DNA of 64,000 bases. Origin: Telopea speciosissima. Taxonomy: Eukaryota > Streptophyta > Magnoliopsida > Proteales > Proteaceae. Below are positions 22,106-34,177 of this stretch, one piece after another. How positions within the stretch are numbered: position 1 is the stretch's first letter; the number at the start of each line of letters is the position of its first letter. Location of the stretch: the NCBI RefSeq assembly GCF_018873765.1, contig NC_057920.1, positions 14,273,307-14,337,306 on the forward strand, given 5' to 3'. Below the pieces are notes generated by a model that saw only the letters and a list, made by a program, of their open reading frames with translations, did not search any database and was not told the origin of the DNA. Made by a program: the position numbers and the translations under genes.

Positions 22106-23990
22106 GCTCCTACTACTCCAAGTAGAACTAGTAGTAGCTTTGGAAGACTTTTTAAGTTATTGCATCTATGTTTTTTTTCTTTTTTCCCTCTCCTGGAGAG
22201 AAAACTGAAATGGATTCATTCGATCAAAAGTTAGAAACCAATTGAGTACATATGTGTCATTGACTTAATCCCTTTTTTCTTTGAGTTAGCTGAAGAAACT
22301 GTAAACTTCTCAAGGGTAACCTTTGTGTACCAAAAAACCCAATGGTCTAAACCACTCCAATCCCTAGCCCGTTTTTGTCTTACAAATAGAACCATTATAC
22401 CCCCCTTCTTATATGATGTACAAACCTTCCTTTCTTTTTAACTTTATAAAATATTTTGTTTTCATCCAAAAAAAAAACTCTCTGATTGGACTGGAGAAGG
22501 GTATTATTTTGGACCTTCAACAATAGGGCGTGGGAGAGGAGGGGATTAATGATGTCATTTACTCCTCAGAGAATCCAATTGTAGCACCAAATCAACAATC
22601 TCTTCACCTACGGCATATAAAAACTAAGGGGAAAAGAACGCTGCCCCCCCCCCCCCCCAATGCCAGACACAGGGTGTCGTGAAATGACCACCCCATACCC
22701 CTGGTTGGATGTCCGTGCACGCCCCCATTCGCACAGTGGCCATGCAGCCGGGCTACTATCCCATTCCCAAAAACTAAATCTTTTTTATTTTCTCCCTTTA
22801 GTGAATGGAATTCCATACAAATTGAGTTCTTGCATCTATAGTGGATATCGACCTAAAATTGAATGGTTACTTCGTTAGTGAACAGCCCAACTCAGAGCAA
22901 GCTGTGTTGGAGAAATGGTGAAAGGCATAGTACATGTGGTTCATCCAGAGGGTCTCCCGCCTTTTGTTGTGTATTAATAATGTCAGTATGTCATCCTCTA
23001 ATATGCAAGGGTGTACATTGGTAGTATTCAGTTGGTTTTGGTCATTAAATATTCGGTATCTGTCTTATTATGCGAATTTCACTTTCTCTTATAACAATAT
23101 GAGACCCTAGTACAAGCAAAATGGCACCCCACAGGTTTCTGTAATAATTCAGGTCATCAAGTTTCAACTAAGCAAGATGGATTTCCATATTTCTGTTTCA
23201 TACATGTTAAAGAACCGCTATGCAATGGCTTCAATCATTCTCCTGTACAGTGCTCTGAGGTTAGTTGTAATTGGTTTTATTCCTGTACTTTCATTATTTG
23301 CATTTAATTCCCAAGTTATTCCCTACCATATGTTGATGAAGCTACACCTACACCACAAGTGGACTTCTATGGCACTTGTACTACAAGAACTCCTATTTAT
23401 TTAGTCTGCTACGTCACTGAAGCAAACCATCTCTATTTTTGCTACAATATTACTTCTGAGGGCATAGGGTCTTTTTCTTTGTAATCCTATTCACAACAGA
23501 ATTATAAATAAACAATGAAATGTTTCATTTTCTACAAGCCTAATGTGACCTTCCTGTTCTCTCTGACAAAGCACTATTTAATTATAAATAGAAATTTCAG
23601 ATGAACAATGAATTTGTAATATATGCTACTGAAGCTTCAAGAAATTTTCAACCAAAATTTTCGATGAAAAGCAAATTTCAGGGGAATGCTATCAAACATC
23701 AATTGGGTCGCTTGTTAAGGATTGTCATGCTTAAGGACAGAAAAACTTTCCTCAGGCATATCTTTACATAAACTTCCTAGACCAATTTCATTCCATGTTT
23801 TCTTGGATAAGGACTCAGGAGTCTTAGGCCTATTCTTCTTTCTCTCTCTAAAAAAATGAAGCATTTCTTAATCAAGTAAGACATAAATTGCATTCAAATT
23901 CAAGCACACTGCAGTATGTACGCCCGTAAATTGAATGCTGTGTAGAACAAATCTTATTCTTCTAACATTCCTATGTTGGCCGGTGATGAA
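22106..23990. other. Xylanase 3' flank and intergenic DNA
   Basis: The first few hundred bases are the likely 3' UTR. At about 22640-22740 there is a C-run (22644-22659) followed by GACACAGGGTGTCGTGAAAT and GACCACC, a copy of the shared MITE core on the minus strand. No further gene is supported to 23990. Confidence 0.5.
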
Positions 23991-23999
23991 TGAGAATGA

Positions 24000-24780
24000 C
24001 TCTTTATTTCAAGACTTGTTGAAGACGAAACATATCAGTTACTGTCTTACTGAATTTGGGCTCAATCAGGAAGTCAATTCCCTTTGAAAAAACAGTGCAC
24101 ACCAACTGGACTCCAATACCCAATGACCAAATTCAGATCTTGTAAGCTGAGAAACAGAATTGGGAACCCGAACAGAGAATAATAATAACACTGATATCAA
24201 TAAATCAAAAGAATGAATCTGAAACACAGGTCTCCAACAATATCAGATCTGGGGTTTAGAACCAGAGAAGAAAGGAGCATAATAATATTAAGCACTGATA
24301 TGAGCAATTAATGTAGATGGAATGCAGGAAATAAATGATCAGTGAAAGGGTAAGACCACACTCACAATCAAATTCCAATCGCCAGGACGAACAAAGTAGA
24401 GCCGGATACAAATTCAGGTTCAACGACCTGTGCGGAACTTCATTTTTTTTTTTAAAATCAACCATTACCAAACGAAACCCAAAAATTCCAAAGACACAAT
24501 CCTCCCCTCTCTGCTCCTTTTGTCTCTAATTCCAAAATCCAACAAACTCAATTAGAACAAAACAAAAATGAACTCTCGAATGAAACACAAAGACCCCAAA
24601 ATTCCTCACCATTTGGAAGAGGAATACAAAATCATAACGAACTCAGCCTTTGAAAAAGCTGGAACTCGCTGATTTGTGACATTTGGAGAATCTTTTCAGG
24701 GATGAACCAGAGAGAGAAAAAGAGACATAGAAAAGGGTTAGGGGAGAGACACAGAGGAGGAGGATAGAGATGAATAATTG
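24000..24780 (-). other. Minus-strand leader-like segment, unresolved
   Basis: On the minus strand 24780-24604 is CT-rich and resembles a 5' UTR, with a donor-like ATG/GTGAGG at about 24605. Further on, about 24135-24003 reads an open stretch IWSLGIGVQLVCTVFSKGID then FLIEPKFSKTVTDMFRLQQV and a stop. I recognise no protein family and cannot link the parts by a consistent splice pattern. It may be an unrecognised gene or part of a retroelement. Confidence 0.25.
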
Positions 24781-24989
24781 AAGAAGCGAGAGATTAGGAA
24801 CGGAAAAGGGGCTTGGCCACGGAATCCGTCATTGCCTATTAGCGATTCAGATCGGATCGAAATTGGTCTGTGGAATCGGCCAGAAACGGCAGAAATCGGG
24901 GAATCTCAGCTTGTATATTCCGATTCAGAATGCCAAAAACTGGGATCGATCCCAGTTGATTCCTGGTCTGATTCAACGATTTTTAAAAT

Positions 24990-25106
24990 CGGCCCAGTAG
25001 GGCAAATGTATGCAGCCTTATCCGCGCTTTGCATGAGAGGCTCGTTTCAAGTTTTGAACCTGCAATCAATAGCACAACTTAACCATTGGGCCATCGTCAA
25101 TCCAGG
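24990..25106 (-). mobile_element. Au-like tRNA-derived SINE
   Basis: On the minus strand an A-box-like TGGCCCAATGGTTAAG is followed by a B-box-like GGTTCAAAAC. The body then has GCGGATAAGGCTGCATACAT, the GGGTAAGGCTGCGTACAT-type end of the plant Au SINE family. It lies head-to-head with the next SINE. Confidence 0.65.
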
Positions 25107-25333
25107 GCTTGTCCTGGTGGTTCGCTATTCCCTTGGGAGATCTGCATTAGGAGTTTGATTGGTGGTTCAAATCTCCTTAGCGATACCTAGTCCACATTTA
25201 TTTGCTTTCCTAGAAGTGGAGCCTATGGGTACCATATTTGACCCCTTGTGGGTCCTCTCCTTGCCTCCTTGTGGGGGTCCTGATGGAGTTGATGGCCGAT
25301 CGGCACTTGAATTGCACCCAAAAAAAAAAAAAA
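25107..25333 (+). mobile_element. tRNA-derived SINE with A-tail
   Basis: An A-box-like GTCCTGGTGGTTCGC and a good B box GGTTCAAATCTCC (about 25165) are followed by a 150-bp body. It ends in an A-run at 25320-25333. These parts and the length fit a plant SINE. No clean target duplication was seen. Confidence 0.6.
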
Positions 25334-25962
25334 CCCTTCATCGTACAGTTTAAAGGGGGATTAGACACCACTTCCTGTGGTTTTTTTTTTTTTGGAGGGG
25401 GGGGGGTAAAAACTTCATGTTGGTGCCAGGAACAAACAACACTAATCCACAACATCCAAATCCATTTTGAAAAATATTTTTCCATTAAAAGTTTATATGG
25501 GCAATTTGGTCATTTTTCTCCCTAGGTCTAAAATTCTCTAGATCTGAAACATCAAGTGTGTAATCTCTTGGTATCATCATCGCCATGGGTAGCAAAATTA
25601 TGTGTTTATAAAATGTCCCTCTTGGACTGATACATGTATAATAGGCGAAAAGCAAAGGAAAAAGCATCCTATTTTGTCACTAGGGAGCATGTACTCTCGA
25701 CATCCTGCTTAAGGATGGCGGAGGTGCAAATGCAGATGCGAAACAAACGATAAAATCTATCGGTAACACATGCAAGATTAGGTAGTATATGGGTGCTACC
25801 ATTATTGAAAATCTATTGCGACTAATCAGTACACATGTATTAAAGGGAAGGGAAGTGAAAATTTTTAACTTTAAAAAAAAACTTTTGTAATAACTAGCCC
25901 ATGTGAATATATCACTAATTCCAAATCATTCATTTTTCGGTTATTAAATTTTACTTTATTTT

Positions 25963-27424
25963 GGGTAAATGATAGATGGGATACCCAACATTTAGATAAA
26001 ATACACCTATGGTACCCAACATTTTGGAAAGTATATTTGGGGAGCCTATATTTATGTTTTCAATTATACCCCCAAAACATAATTTTATACCAACGCAACA
26101 GCAACACCACCACCACCTCCTCCGACACTACTACCACCTCTTGCAACATCCCTCCCCCGCAACCCCTCAATAGACATACCTTTGAAGCTATCTGTCCATT
26201 TCCCTCTTGACTTGGGTCTCCGTCAATTGGGTCTTGCAAAAGAGGACAAAAGAGATTATTGGGATATGGGAAAAATTAAACAATCACAAAGTGATAGGTA
26301 GAGACATGAGAATTTCTCTTTTAGCCTTTCAATTACTCCAATCAACCCGTACCATTGTCTAGCTATTCCCTCTCTACTGCAATGAGAGATGGGTGATGAC
26401 TTCGTTTTGCATAATTTTGCAATCATCTCTCCACAATTTCTCTAATTTCCATGAAAATTCTTCCAAAACCCAATGAGAATGTAAGATTGTGATTGAGAGA
26501 GATTGATTGAGCTTCTTTTGTTCCTAGTCCCATTCCATATGTCAGGACTACTTCAACAATCCCTACTTCCGCCTTGCCCTTCTTTTTTTTTTTTTTTTTT
26601 TTTTTTTTGGGTAAACTCATTGTTCCCCTTAAAGTTTTGGAACTACACAAAAATTGAAAATAGTAAAAAATATTACTGCCTTCATTTTTATTTCCAATTC
26701 TTCCATGGTCTGAGGAAGCGGATGGATTCGGTAATGAGAGTTACAAGAATTGCAGGGCAAGGGAGGGGGCTGTGGGAATTGCGTGGCAGAGAGAGAGAGA
26801 GAGAGTGCAGGAATAAGCAAAGTCGTAGGGGAGGGACGCGGGAGGGTGGAGGTAGAAGTTGGTGGTGGGAAACCTTAATCTCACTTATGGAATTCAATTA
26901 GTACCAAGAACTCCTCTTGTTTAGCATTCAGGATCTTTAGAGAATTAGTAATTAAGCTACATTCCAATTACTTTAGGAATAGAGAATGTAGAGGCTTTTC
27001 TTTCACATTTCGAAAGAAGGGCAACCAAGAAAACTCCAAGCTAACGCAAAACGGCTTTCGCGCGTTGCACCTTTGTTTGTTCCCTTGGTCACATCCGTGA
27101 ATGAAGAGAAAATAGGATACGATTAAGGGAAGAGCATCTTGTTAGGGGGAGAAAACTCAGGCCGGGACAGGGCAGGGGGAGATTTGCACAGAGAGAGACA
27201 GAGAAGGTAACAGGAAAAAGAGCAATAGGGCTAATAGATGGAGTGGGTAAGGAGTAAATAGAATTATGAAAAAATAAGGAATCTTAAATGTAATATTACT
27301 GATACGTGAGATGCCTCATATGTAACATTAGTGAAACGTAAGGTATCCAAAACATGAAATTGCTAACGTTAGGTATCCAAAATATATTTTCTGCAAACAT
27401 TAGGTATCCCAAGTGTCATTACCC
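25963..27424. mobile_element. Non-autonomous Mutator-like element (1.46 kb), 9-bp target duplication
   Basis: Both flanks carry CTTTATTTT (25954-25962 and 27425-27433), a perfect 9-bp duplication as made by MULEs. The ends are inverted: GGGTAAATGATAGATGGGAT on the left, and the complement of the right end begins GGGTAATGACACTTGGGAT. Imperfect inverted similarity reaches about 90 bp inward. No transposase is present. The interior includes CCACCACCACC-rich sequence, a T-run (26581-26608) and purine-rich parts; a captured gene fragment was not recognised. Confidence 0.8.
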
Positions 27425-27506
27425 CTTTATTTTTTACAAAAAAAAAAAGCCACTTTGTTTTGCATCCAAATCCCTTTGGATTTAAATGTAAATAAAAATT
27501 ACATGT

Positions 27507-27510
<4 letters not shown>

Positions 27511-27541
<31 letters not shown>
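27511..27541. repeat. (TA)n microsatellite
   Basis: A run of about 15 TA units lies here, flanked on both sides by ACATGTAA words. Confidence 0.9.
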
Positions 27542-27544
<3 letters not shown>

Positions 27545-27984
27545 TAAACAAATTACATGTAAAATATATCATTACTAAATATGGTAAGAAACTTAAGTGC
27601 TTTATCCAATCATATGAGGTAGTGATTTCAAAAGTTTCTTTTTTAAGTTTAAAAATTTTCACTTTCCAATTCTCTTAAAGTTCCTTTGCTACAAAACCTT
27701 ACGCCACTAGAGAAATTAATTCTCCTAAGAAATGATAAGTGATGTGATATATGTATTTTTGGTAAGAGATAAATGATATGATAGCTGGAGCCATGGTTTG
27801 AGATATTGGTATAGTATCGCTCGATACCATGCTAATACTGTATAGTTGACATGGTACGGATAATGGATAAAACTATCAAAATTTTATTTTTTTAAAGGAA
27901 ATCATGGTAAATTTATTCAATCCATGCCAATACCATATTGGTTTTGTAGGTGACCGATATCGTACACTAAAAACCATGGTTGGA

Positions 27985-28470
27985 GCTAGGGCTGCAATAA
28001 GGTCGGGTTGAGCAAGCCATTTTAAAAACCCAACCCAACCCTGAGTCCCCTTAGTTGGGCCCAGGCTCGACCCGACCTTGACTCATGGCCTGAAAAAATC
28101 CAACCCTAACTTGCCCTCAAGGTTGGGCTGGGCTGACCTTGATTGGCCCTGATCATGGAGTGGGGGCAGAGTCGAAGAGAAAATTACCACTTTAAATAAA
28201 ATAACACTATAATATAATATATTATATCAGAAATATGTGTGACATCTAAAATTTATAATATATATAGTATATCAATATATATTTTATAATATAACTTAAA
28301 ATAAAGTTGAGCTAGGCTCAGCCCGAGGCCTCAACCTTGGCCGACTCGACCGTAAGTTAGGGGTAGAAATTTCTAATCCTAACCTGCCCTCAGGGCTATT
28401 TATCTCATCTCAGTCCTATTCGGGCTCAAGGTGGGTTCGAGACGATAGGGCCAAACTTGCACTCTTAGCT
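27985..28470. repeat. Copy of the GGGTTGGGC-type element
   Basis: It begins near GGGCTGCAATAAGGTCGGG, has GCCCAACC / CGACCTTGA words and an AT-rich middle, and ends near GGGCCAAACTTGCACTC. It is related to 11836-12460. Confidence 0.55.
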
Positions 28471-28960
28471 GGAACTCATCATCATTCCTCATGAGTTTTT
28501 TTTAAAAAAAAAAAATATAAGAATTCATCAATGGCTGAACGCTCTGGTTTGTTTGAGTATGCAACAACATTATTTTAACTCTCTTTTTTAAGTTCACCAG
28601 ATTGGAATCCACTCATTACTGTAGTAGGATCTGTATTTATCAGAGATCGAGAAATCCTCTTGTGCGAATCCAACGGTTTACGTCTGTCGGTCTCAAATAA
28701 GTACCGTACGTGCTCCTTGAATCACCTCCTTAGTAAGTTCGTAACAATTTCCGAAACTGAAGGGTCTAAAGGACTGAAGAATCCAATGTGGATTAACCAG
28801 ATATTAGCGATCTAAACAAGAAAATACTGAAAAGGAAAAGTGGAAAACTGTCCGTAGGATCTGTTGGTGTTGGTTGTTTGGGTTCCGCGGCGTGTAGACC
28901 ACGAAGCACGAACACAAAGCAAATGTGGTTCGGAACAATCCAGAACACTTGCTCTCCTCC

Positions 28961-28978
28961 TCCACGTCAATCGTGACG
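28961..28978. promoter_or_regulatory. Unfolded-protein-response element upstream of HSP90-7
   Basis: TCCACGTCA (28961-28969) is TGACGTGGA on the other strand, matching the UPR element TGACGTG(G/A) bound by plant ER-stress bZIP factors. A second half-site TGACG follows at 28974-28978, so the two are inverted with a 4-bp spacer. The site is about 160 bp upstream of the TATA box, a sensible place for an ER-stress-inducible GRP94 gene. Its role here is inferred. Confidence 0.6.
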
Positions 28979-29127
28979 GAGTGACCCAGTAGAAGTTCGC
29001 CATGTGTCAATTCATTATCCAGACACCGTCGGATCTTCCACTCTGGCAAAATAAAGCCGTTCCGTACGGTTTCAAGGAAGTCAAGCTCCCCATTCAAGTC
29101 TCCGGGTTGCCAGCTTCTGAGGCTCGC

Positions 29128-29135
29128 TATATAAA
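29128..29135 (+). promoter_or_regulatory. TATA box of HSP90-7
   Basis: TATATAAA lies about 150 bp before the start codon, which would give a 5' UTR of about 125 nt. Confidence 0.7.
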
Positions 29136-29286
29136 CGTCGCAAGCCAAAACGACTGTAATTGGAGCTCTGATTCTCTCACAATTAATATTAATTCTAAGT
29201 TATAAAGCGTAGGCTAATTTGGAAGTTACAGATTTACTACTGAGTTTGAGTGGTGAAGCTGCTGAGATTTGCGTATCGGGAAGACG

Positions 29287-30998
29287 ATGAGGAGGTTGAC
29301 TCTCCCTTCCGCTCTGCTTCTCTTACTTCTTCTCTCCCTCCTACCAGATCAAGGTATTTTTTTTTCTCTGAGATTGAAGTTCCGTTAGGACTCTGATTCT
29401 ACGTACAATTTTTCTTTCCTGGATTCGAACCTTTTCTGTTGTCGAATGCGCTTAGATCTGATTTTCTGTGATTATAAGCTTAGTTCGTAGATCGGGAAGT
29501 GTATCAGTGTTTCATTTGAATGCTAGCGCTTCAGATTTGTGGACAATAATTAGTTTTTTCTTGATCTGTGACTGTTCATGTGGCATTAGACCAGCATTTG
29601 TTTTATTCTTTTTAAAACCGAATTTGTTTAGTTTACGGTGTCAGTGTTCGAATCGGGTGAGGTTTAGGTTTCTGTAATGCTTTATCTCGCAGATTGCATT
29701 TGCATTAACTGTGATCAATGTTTCTATCATTATCTGCATTTACTGATTTGAAGATCAATTGATTTTGGAGTTTAAGCCGAACGAATCCTTTTTTATTTTT
29801 TCTGGTTCGCTTGTTTCTGATCCTTTGCTGTAATATCCGATTCTTTAGGTCGTAAGATACATGCCAATGCAGAAGAGAGCGAATCCGAAGAGCTTGTAGA
29901 CCCTCCCAAGGTTGAAGACAAGCTTGGTGCCGTTCCTAATGGATTATCAACCGATTCGGATGTTGCTAAGAGGTTGGCTTCTTGTTCTATTTTTGGGATT
30001 TTTCCTCTGTGGATCTGCTTTTAGTTTACTCTCTTCTTTGCAGCTCTGTTAAAATGAGGGGACTTGGAGTTCCTTTCTCTTGTCCATCTTTTTCTAACTG
30101 GACTAATTATTTTTGTTCAGGGAGGCAGAGTCTATCTCAAAGAGATCTCTCCGCAGTAATGCAGAGAAGTTCGAGTTTCAAGCTGAGGTTTCTCGGCTCA
30201 TGGATATAATTATTAACTCTCTTTATAGCAATAAAGACATTTTCTTGAGGGAGCTAATCTCCAATGCTTCTGATGTAAGAAGATTTTACTAAACCTTTAT
30301 TTTACGTACTTGAACAACTGAAACGTTAGGTGCTGTTAAGTATTTGTTTATTCCACAGTTATGTATGGAGCTGATTTTATCTGAATTTGTTTATTCTATA
30401 TCAGGCATTGGATAAGATCAGGTTCCTTTCCCTCACAGACAAGGAAATTTTGGGTGAAGGTGATAACACGAAGCTTGAGATCCAGGTCAGTAATTGGCTG
30501 TGTTGAAATAATAAAATCTTGAGACTGAACTTTTTAGCCAATGATTTTTTGGAAGTTTGCTGAAATTTTTTACATATGACGAAATGCAGATTAAATTAGA
30601 CAAGGAAAAGAAAGTGCTTTCTATTCGTGACAGAGGTATAGGAATGACAAAAGAGGATCTGATCAAGAACTTGGGAACCATAGCAAAGTCTGGAACTTCA
30701 GGTATCCCTATTAACATAATTGTTCCAGATATTAAGATGCAGGAACATTTTGCTAGCATTTGCTCCACCTTTTTCTTATTGAATGAAATACTTATTGAGT
30801 TGAATTTTGCTTTTATATGCAGCTTTTGTTGAGAAAATGCAAACAAGTGGTGATCTCAATCTCATTGGGCAATTTGGAGTTGGGTTTTACTCTGTATATC
30901 TTGTTGCAGACTATGTTGAAGTCATTAGTAAACACAATGATGACAAACAGTAAGGCTTTCAAGGCATTAATTTCTCAAGGTTACCCCCCCCCCCCCCC

Positions 30999-31034
<36 letters not shown>

Positions 31035-34000
31035 AAAAGAAAAAAGAATCCTCGTGTGGACAAATATCATTCCAATTACCCTATCTGATTTTCAGGTATA
31101 TTTGGGAGTCGAAGGCTGATGGGGCATTTGCAATCTCTGAAGATGTAGATAACGAGCCACTAGGACGTGGAACTGAGATCAGATTGCATCTTAGGGAGGA
31201 AGCCCAGGAGTATTTGGAGGAAGACAAATTAAAAGTGAGTGTACTTACCCTTTGTTTTATAGTCTTGTTTCTTACACTGTCGTAATTAATTACTATCAAG
31301 TGCTTGTTTGGAAATTGTTGGGCCGACATTGTGATTTGCTGATCATTAATTTAAGAAATAATGTATGGGAAGAGGGCTGTGGAAGGCTCCAACCTAACTT
31401 ATTACATCATCCAACTAATAGAAAAACTCTAAACTAACCTATTACATCATTCAACCAATAGGAAACTTCTAGCCAAGGATAAGAGAAAGTGGACACTTCT
31501 AGCCATACTTGGAAAACTAGGTTTTGACTCGCAAGTCAGTCTGAGTTGAATCAAAAAATGGAAAAAACCTGGTAAAAAGTCATGTAGACTTTGTCAGTAT
31601 AAAAAATGACTAGACCAGGTTTGAGTTTTGATCGAATTACAAGTTACTCGATGTTTATGCTTGAGTTACATGAAATTCACTGAGTCCGGTCACCTCGCTT
31701 CTCCCTCTACCCTGTGCGCTTGCTCGAGACTCTGAACCATATCATCCGTGAAGATATCTGATTCCATAACAATGGATACCTTCATCTCTTATTGTCGCTC
31801 AGACTGATTTCAGAGGCAAGTACCCCCTAGGTAGCCCTTCTCTCCAGTTTTTCTTGTAAGCGCATGAAAACGCAGCTCTGCAAACAATTTCCTATCTATT
31901 GTTGTGGAACAACTTCCTATCTATTGTCGTGGAACTAGACGGTCTTGCTCTCTCTCTCTCATATGTATATATATATAGTATTATAGTTGATTAATAAAGT
32001 TGCCCAAAACAGTGAAGGCCTAAACCTTTGCAGTCGCCCAGCAAAGCTCTCTGAGAAGGTTTTGAGTAGGGCGAGTCGGGTCGAAAAACATAGTTTTTCA
32101 AGTATGTCTCCTGCAATTGTTGATTGCAGAATGTGAACATCTTCAGCCACAATTGTTGACTGCACATGGGAACATCTCCAGCCGCCTGTCCGCATCAATA
32201 TTTAAAACAAGAAAAATTACATTATTACCTCCCAATTTTTAACTAAAAATTTATCCTACCCTGACGTTCAAGATGTGAACTAATTGAAATAATCATAGTT
32301 GTCACGGAGTCTAGGCAACCCAAGGCGTTGGAGGGGGTCTAAATTCAAGGCGACACCAATAAGGTGACCAAGGCGTCCAGGTGCCCAAGGTGACCAAGAT
32401 GCCTGGACGCCTAGGCGACGCCTTGACAACTATGGAATTAATCCCAGCTACATGATCTGAATTATGGATTGCTCTTGCATTTACAATGCTTAGTAGGTTG
32501 TCTATTTACTCTAACCCACAAATATGAACCTTACGTTATTTTTCAGAATGATGATTAGATTTTCCAGAATGATCTGAATTATGGATTGCTCTTGCATTTA
32601 CAATGCTTAGTAGGTTGTCTATTTACTCTAACCCACAAATATGAACCTTACCCACAATATGAAACCTACATGATCTGAATTATGGGTTGCTCTTGCATTT
32701 ACAATGCTTAGTAGGTTGTCTATTTACTCTAACTCACAAATATGAACCTTACGTTATTTTCCAGAATGATGATTAGATGTTCCCTCCTATACATCTTTTA
32801 TGAGTATTTTTGTAGTTCCATTTTTTAGTCTGAGGTTTTAGATTATTCTCTGAATGCAGGAATTGGTGAAGAAATACTCTCAATTTATTAACTTCCCTAT
32901 AAACATGTGGGCAAGCAAAGAAGTTGATGTGGAGGTTCCTACAGATGAAGATGACTCTAATGAAGAAGAGGAAACAAGTATGTTTTTTCTGACAAATTAG
33001 ATGATTTCAAATTCCCCCCCCCCCCCTTTTTTGGATACTCAAATCTTCACGATCTATCCATGCATCTTTATGGATCATAATAGATTAATAGTCCATGTTC
33101 TTGTAGACCCATTTTTTTGGTTATTCTGTAATTTTTTTTACTCATACTTTACGGACATTGTTGGTAGCAGCTGAAAGTAGCTCTTCAGAGGAAGAGTCAG
33201 AAGAGGAAGATTCTGAGAAAAAGCCAAAGACTACGACAGTGAAGGAAACAACATATGAGTGGGAGCTTTTGAATGATGTGAAGGCTATTTGGCTACGGAA
33301 TCCAAAGGAGGTTACAGATGAGGAATACACAAAATTCTACCGCTCTCTTGCGAAGGTAAAGTTACACATTCTGTGTTAACTACTAGAATAAAAAATAAAG
33401 TTACCATATAGGGAATTGCTGATTGAATTGACATTTTCATCTGTTGAACAGGACTTTGGTGATGAGAAACCTTTGTCATGGAGTCACTTTACCGCTGAAG
33501 GTGACGTGGAGTTCAAGGCTATTCTGTTTGTTCCTCCAAAGGCTCCTCATGATCTGTATGAAAGCTACTATAACTCCAACAAAGCCAACCTGAAGTTGTT
33601 TGTTAGACGTGTCTTCATCTCGGATGAATTTGATGAACTTCTTCCCAAGTACCTGAACTTTTTGAAGGTGAGATCCTTGATATTGGTTTGATAAAAATGA
33701 GAAAAATATGAGGACTGGTTTCCAAGCTTAGTTTTTTGATGTATTGAAGTAGGTCAATCTCACTCTGTCATGCTTGTCTACATCATGAGCAGGGTCTTGT
33801 TGATTCCGACACCTTACCACTCAATGTATCACGAGAAATGCTTCAACAGCACAACAGTCTGAAGACTATCAAGAAGAAACTTATTCGCAAAGCTCTTGAT
33901 ATGATCCGTAGGATTGCTGATGAGGATCCTGATGAGGCTATTGGTAATGACAATAAAGGTATGGAGCCTAGTCCTAGTAAGAAATATCACATGGTTATGT

Positions 34001-34143
34001 CCACTAAGCTGATGCCTCCCCTCCCACGCCCCCAATTTTTCTTTCACTGTGTGGGTGGGCATGTATAGGGAAATACCTGGATTATTTTAATATTTCATTG
34101 ATGATACATTTAATATAGTTCAAAATAGTGCTGGTAAAGCTGA

Positions 34144-34177
<34 letters not shown>

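Noticed and set aside
28804-29148. 114-codon minus-strand frame over the HSP90-7 promoter
   Set aside because: It overlaps the TATA box and UPR element of a certain gene, has no recognisable domain and no promoter of its own.
31391-31470. Possible CRISPR-like short repeats (ATTACATCATYCAACYAATAG)
   Set aside because: Only two diverged copies in an intron of a plant gene; no spacer array or cas genes, and CRISPR is not expected in a plant nuclear genome.
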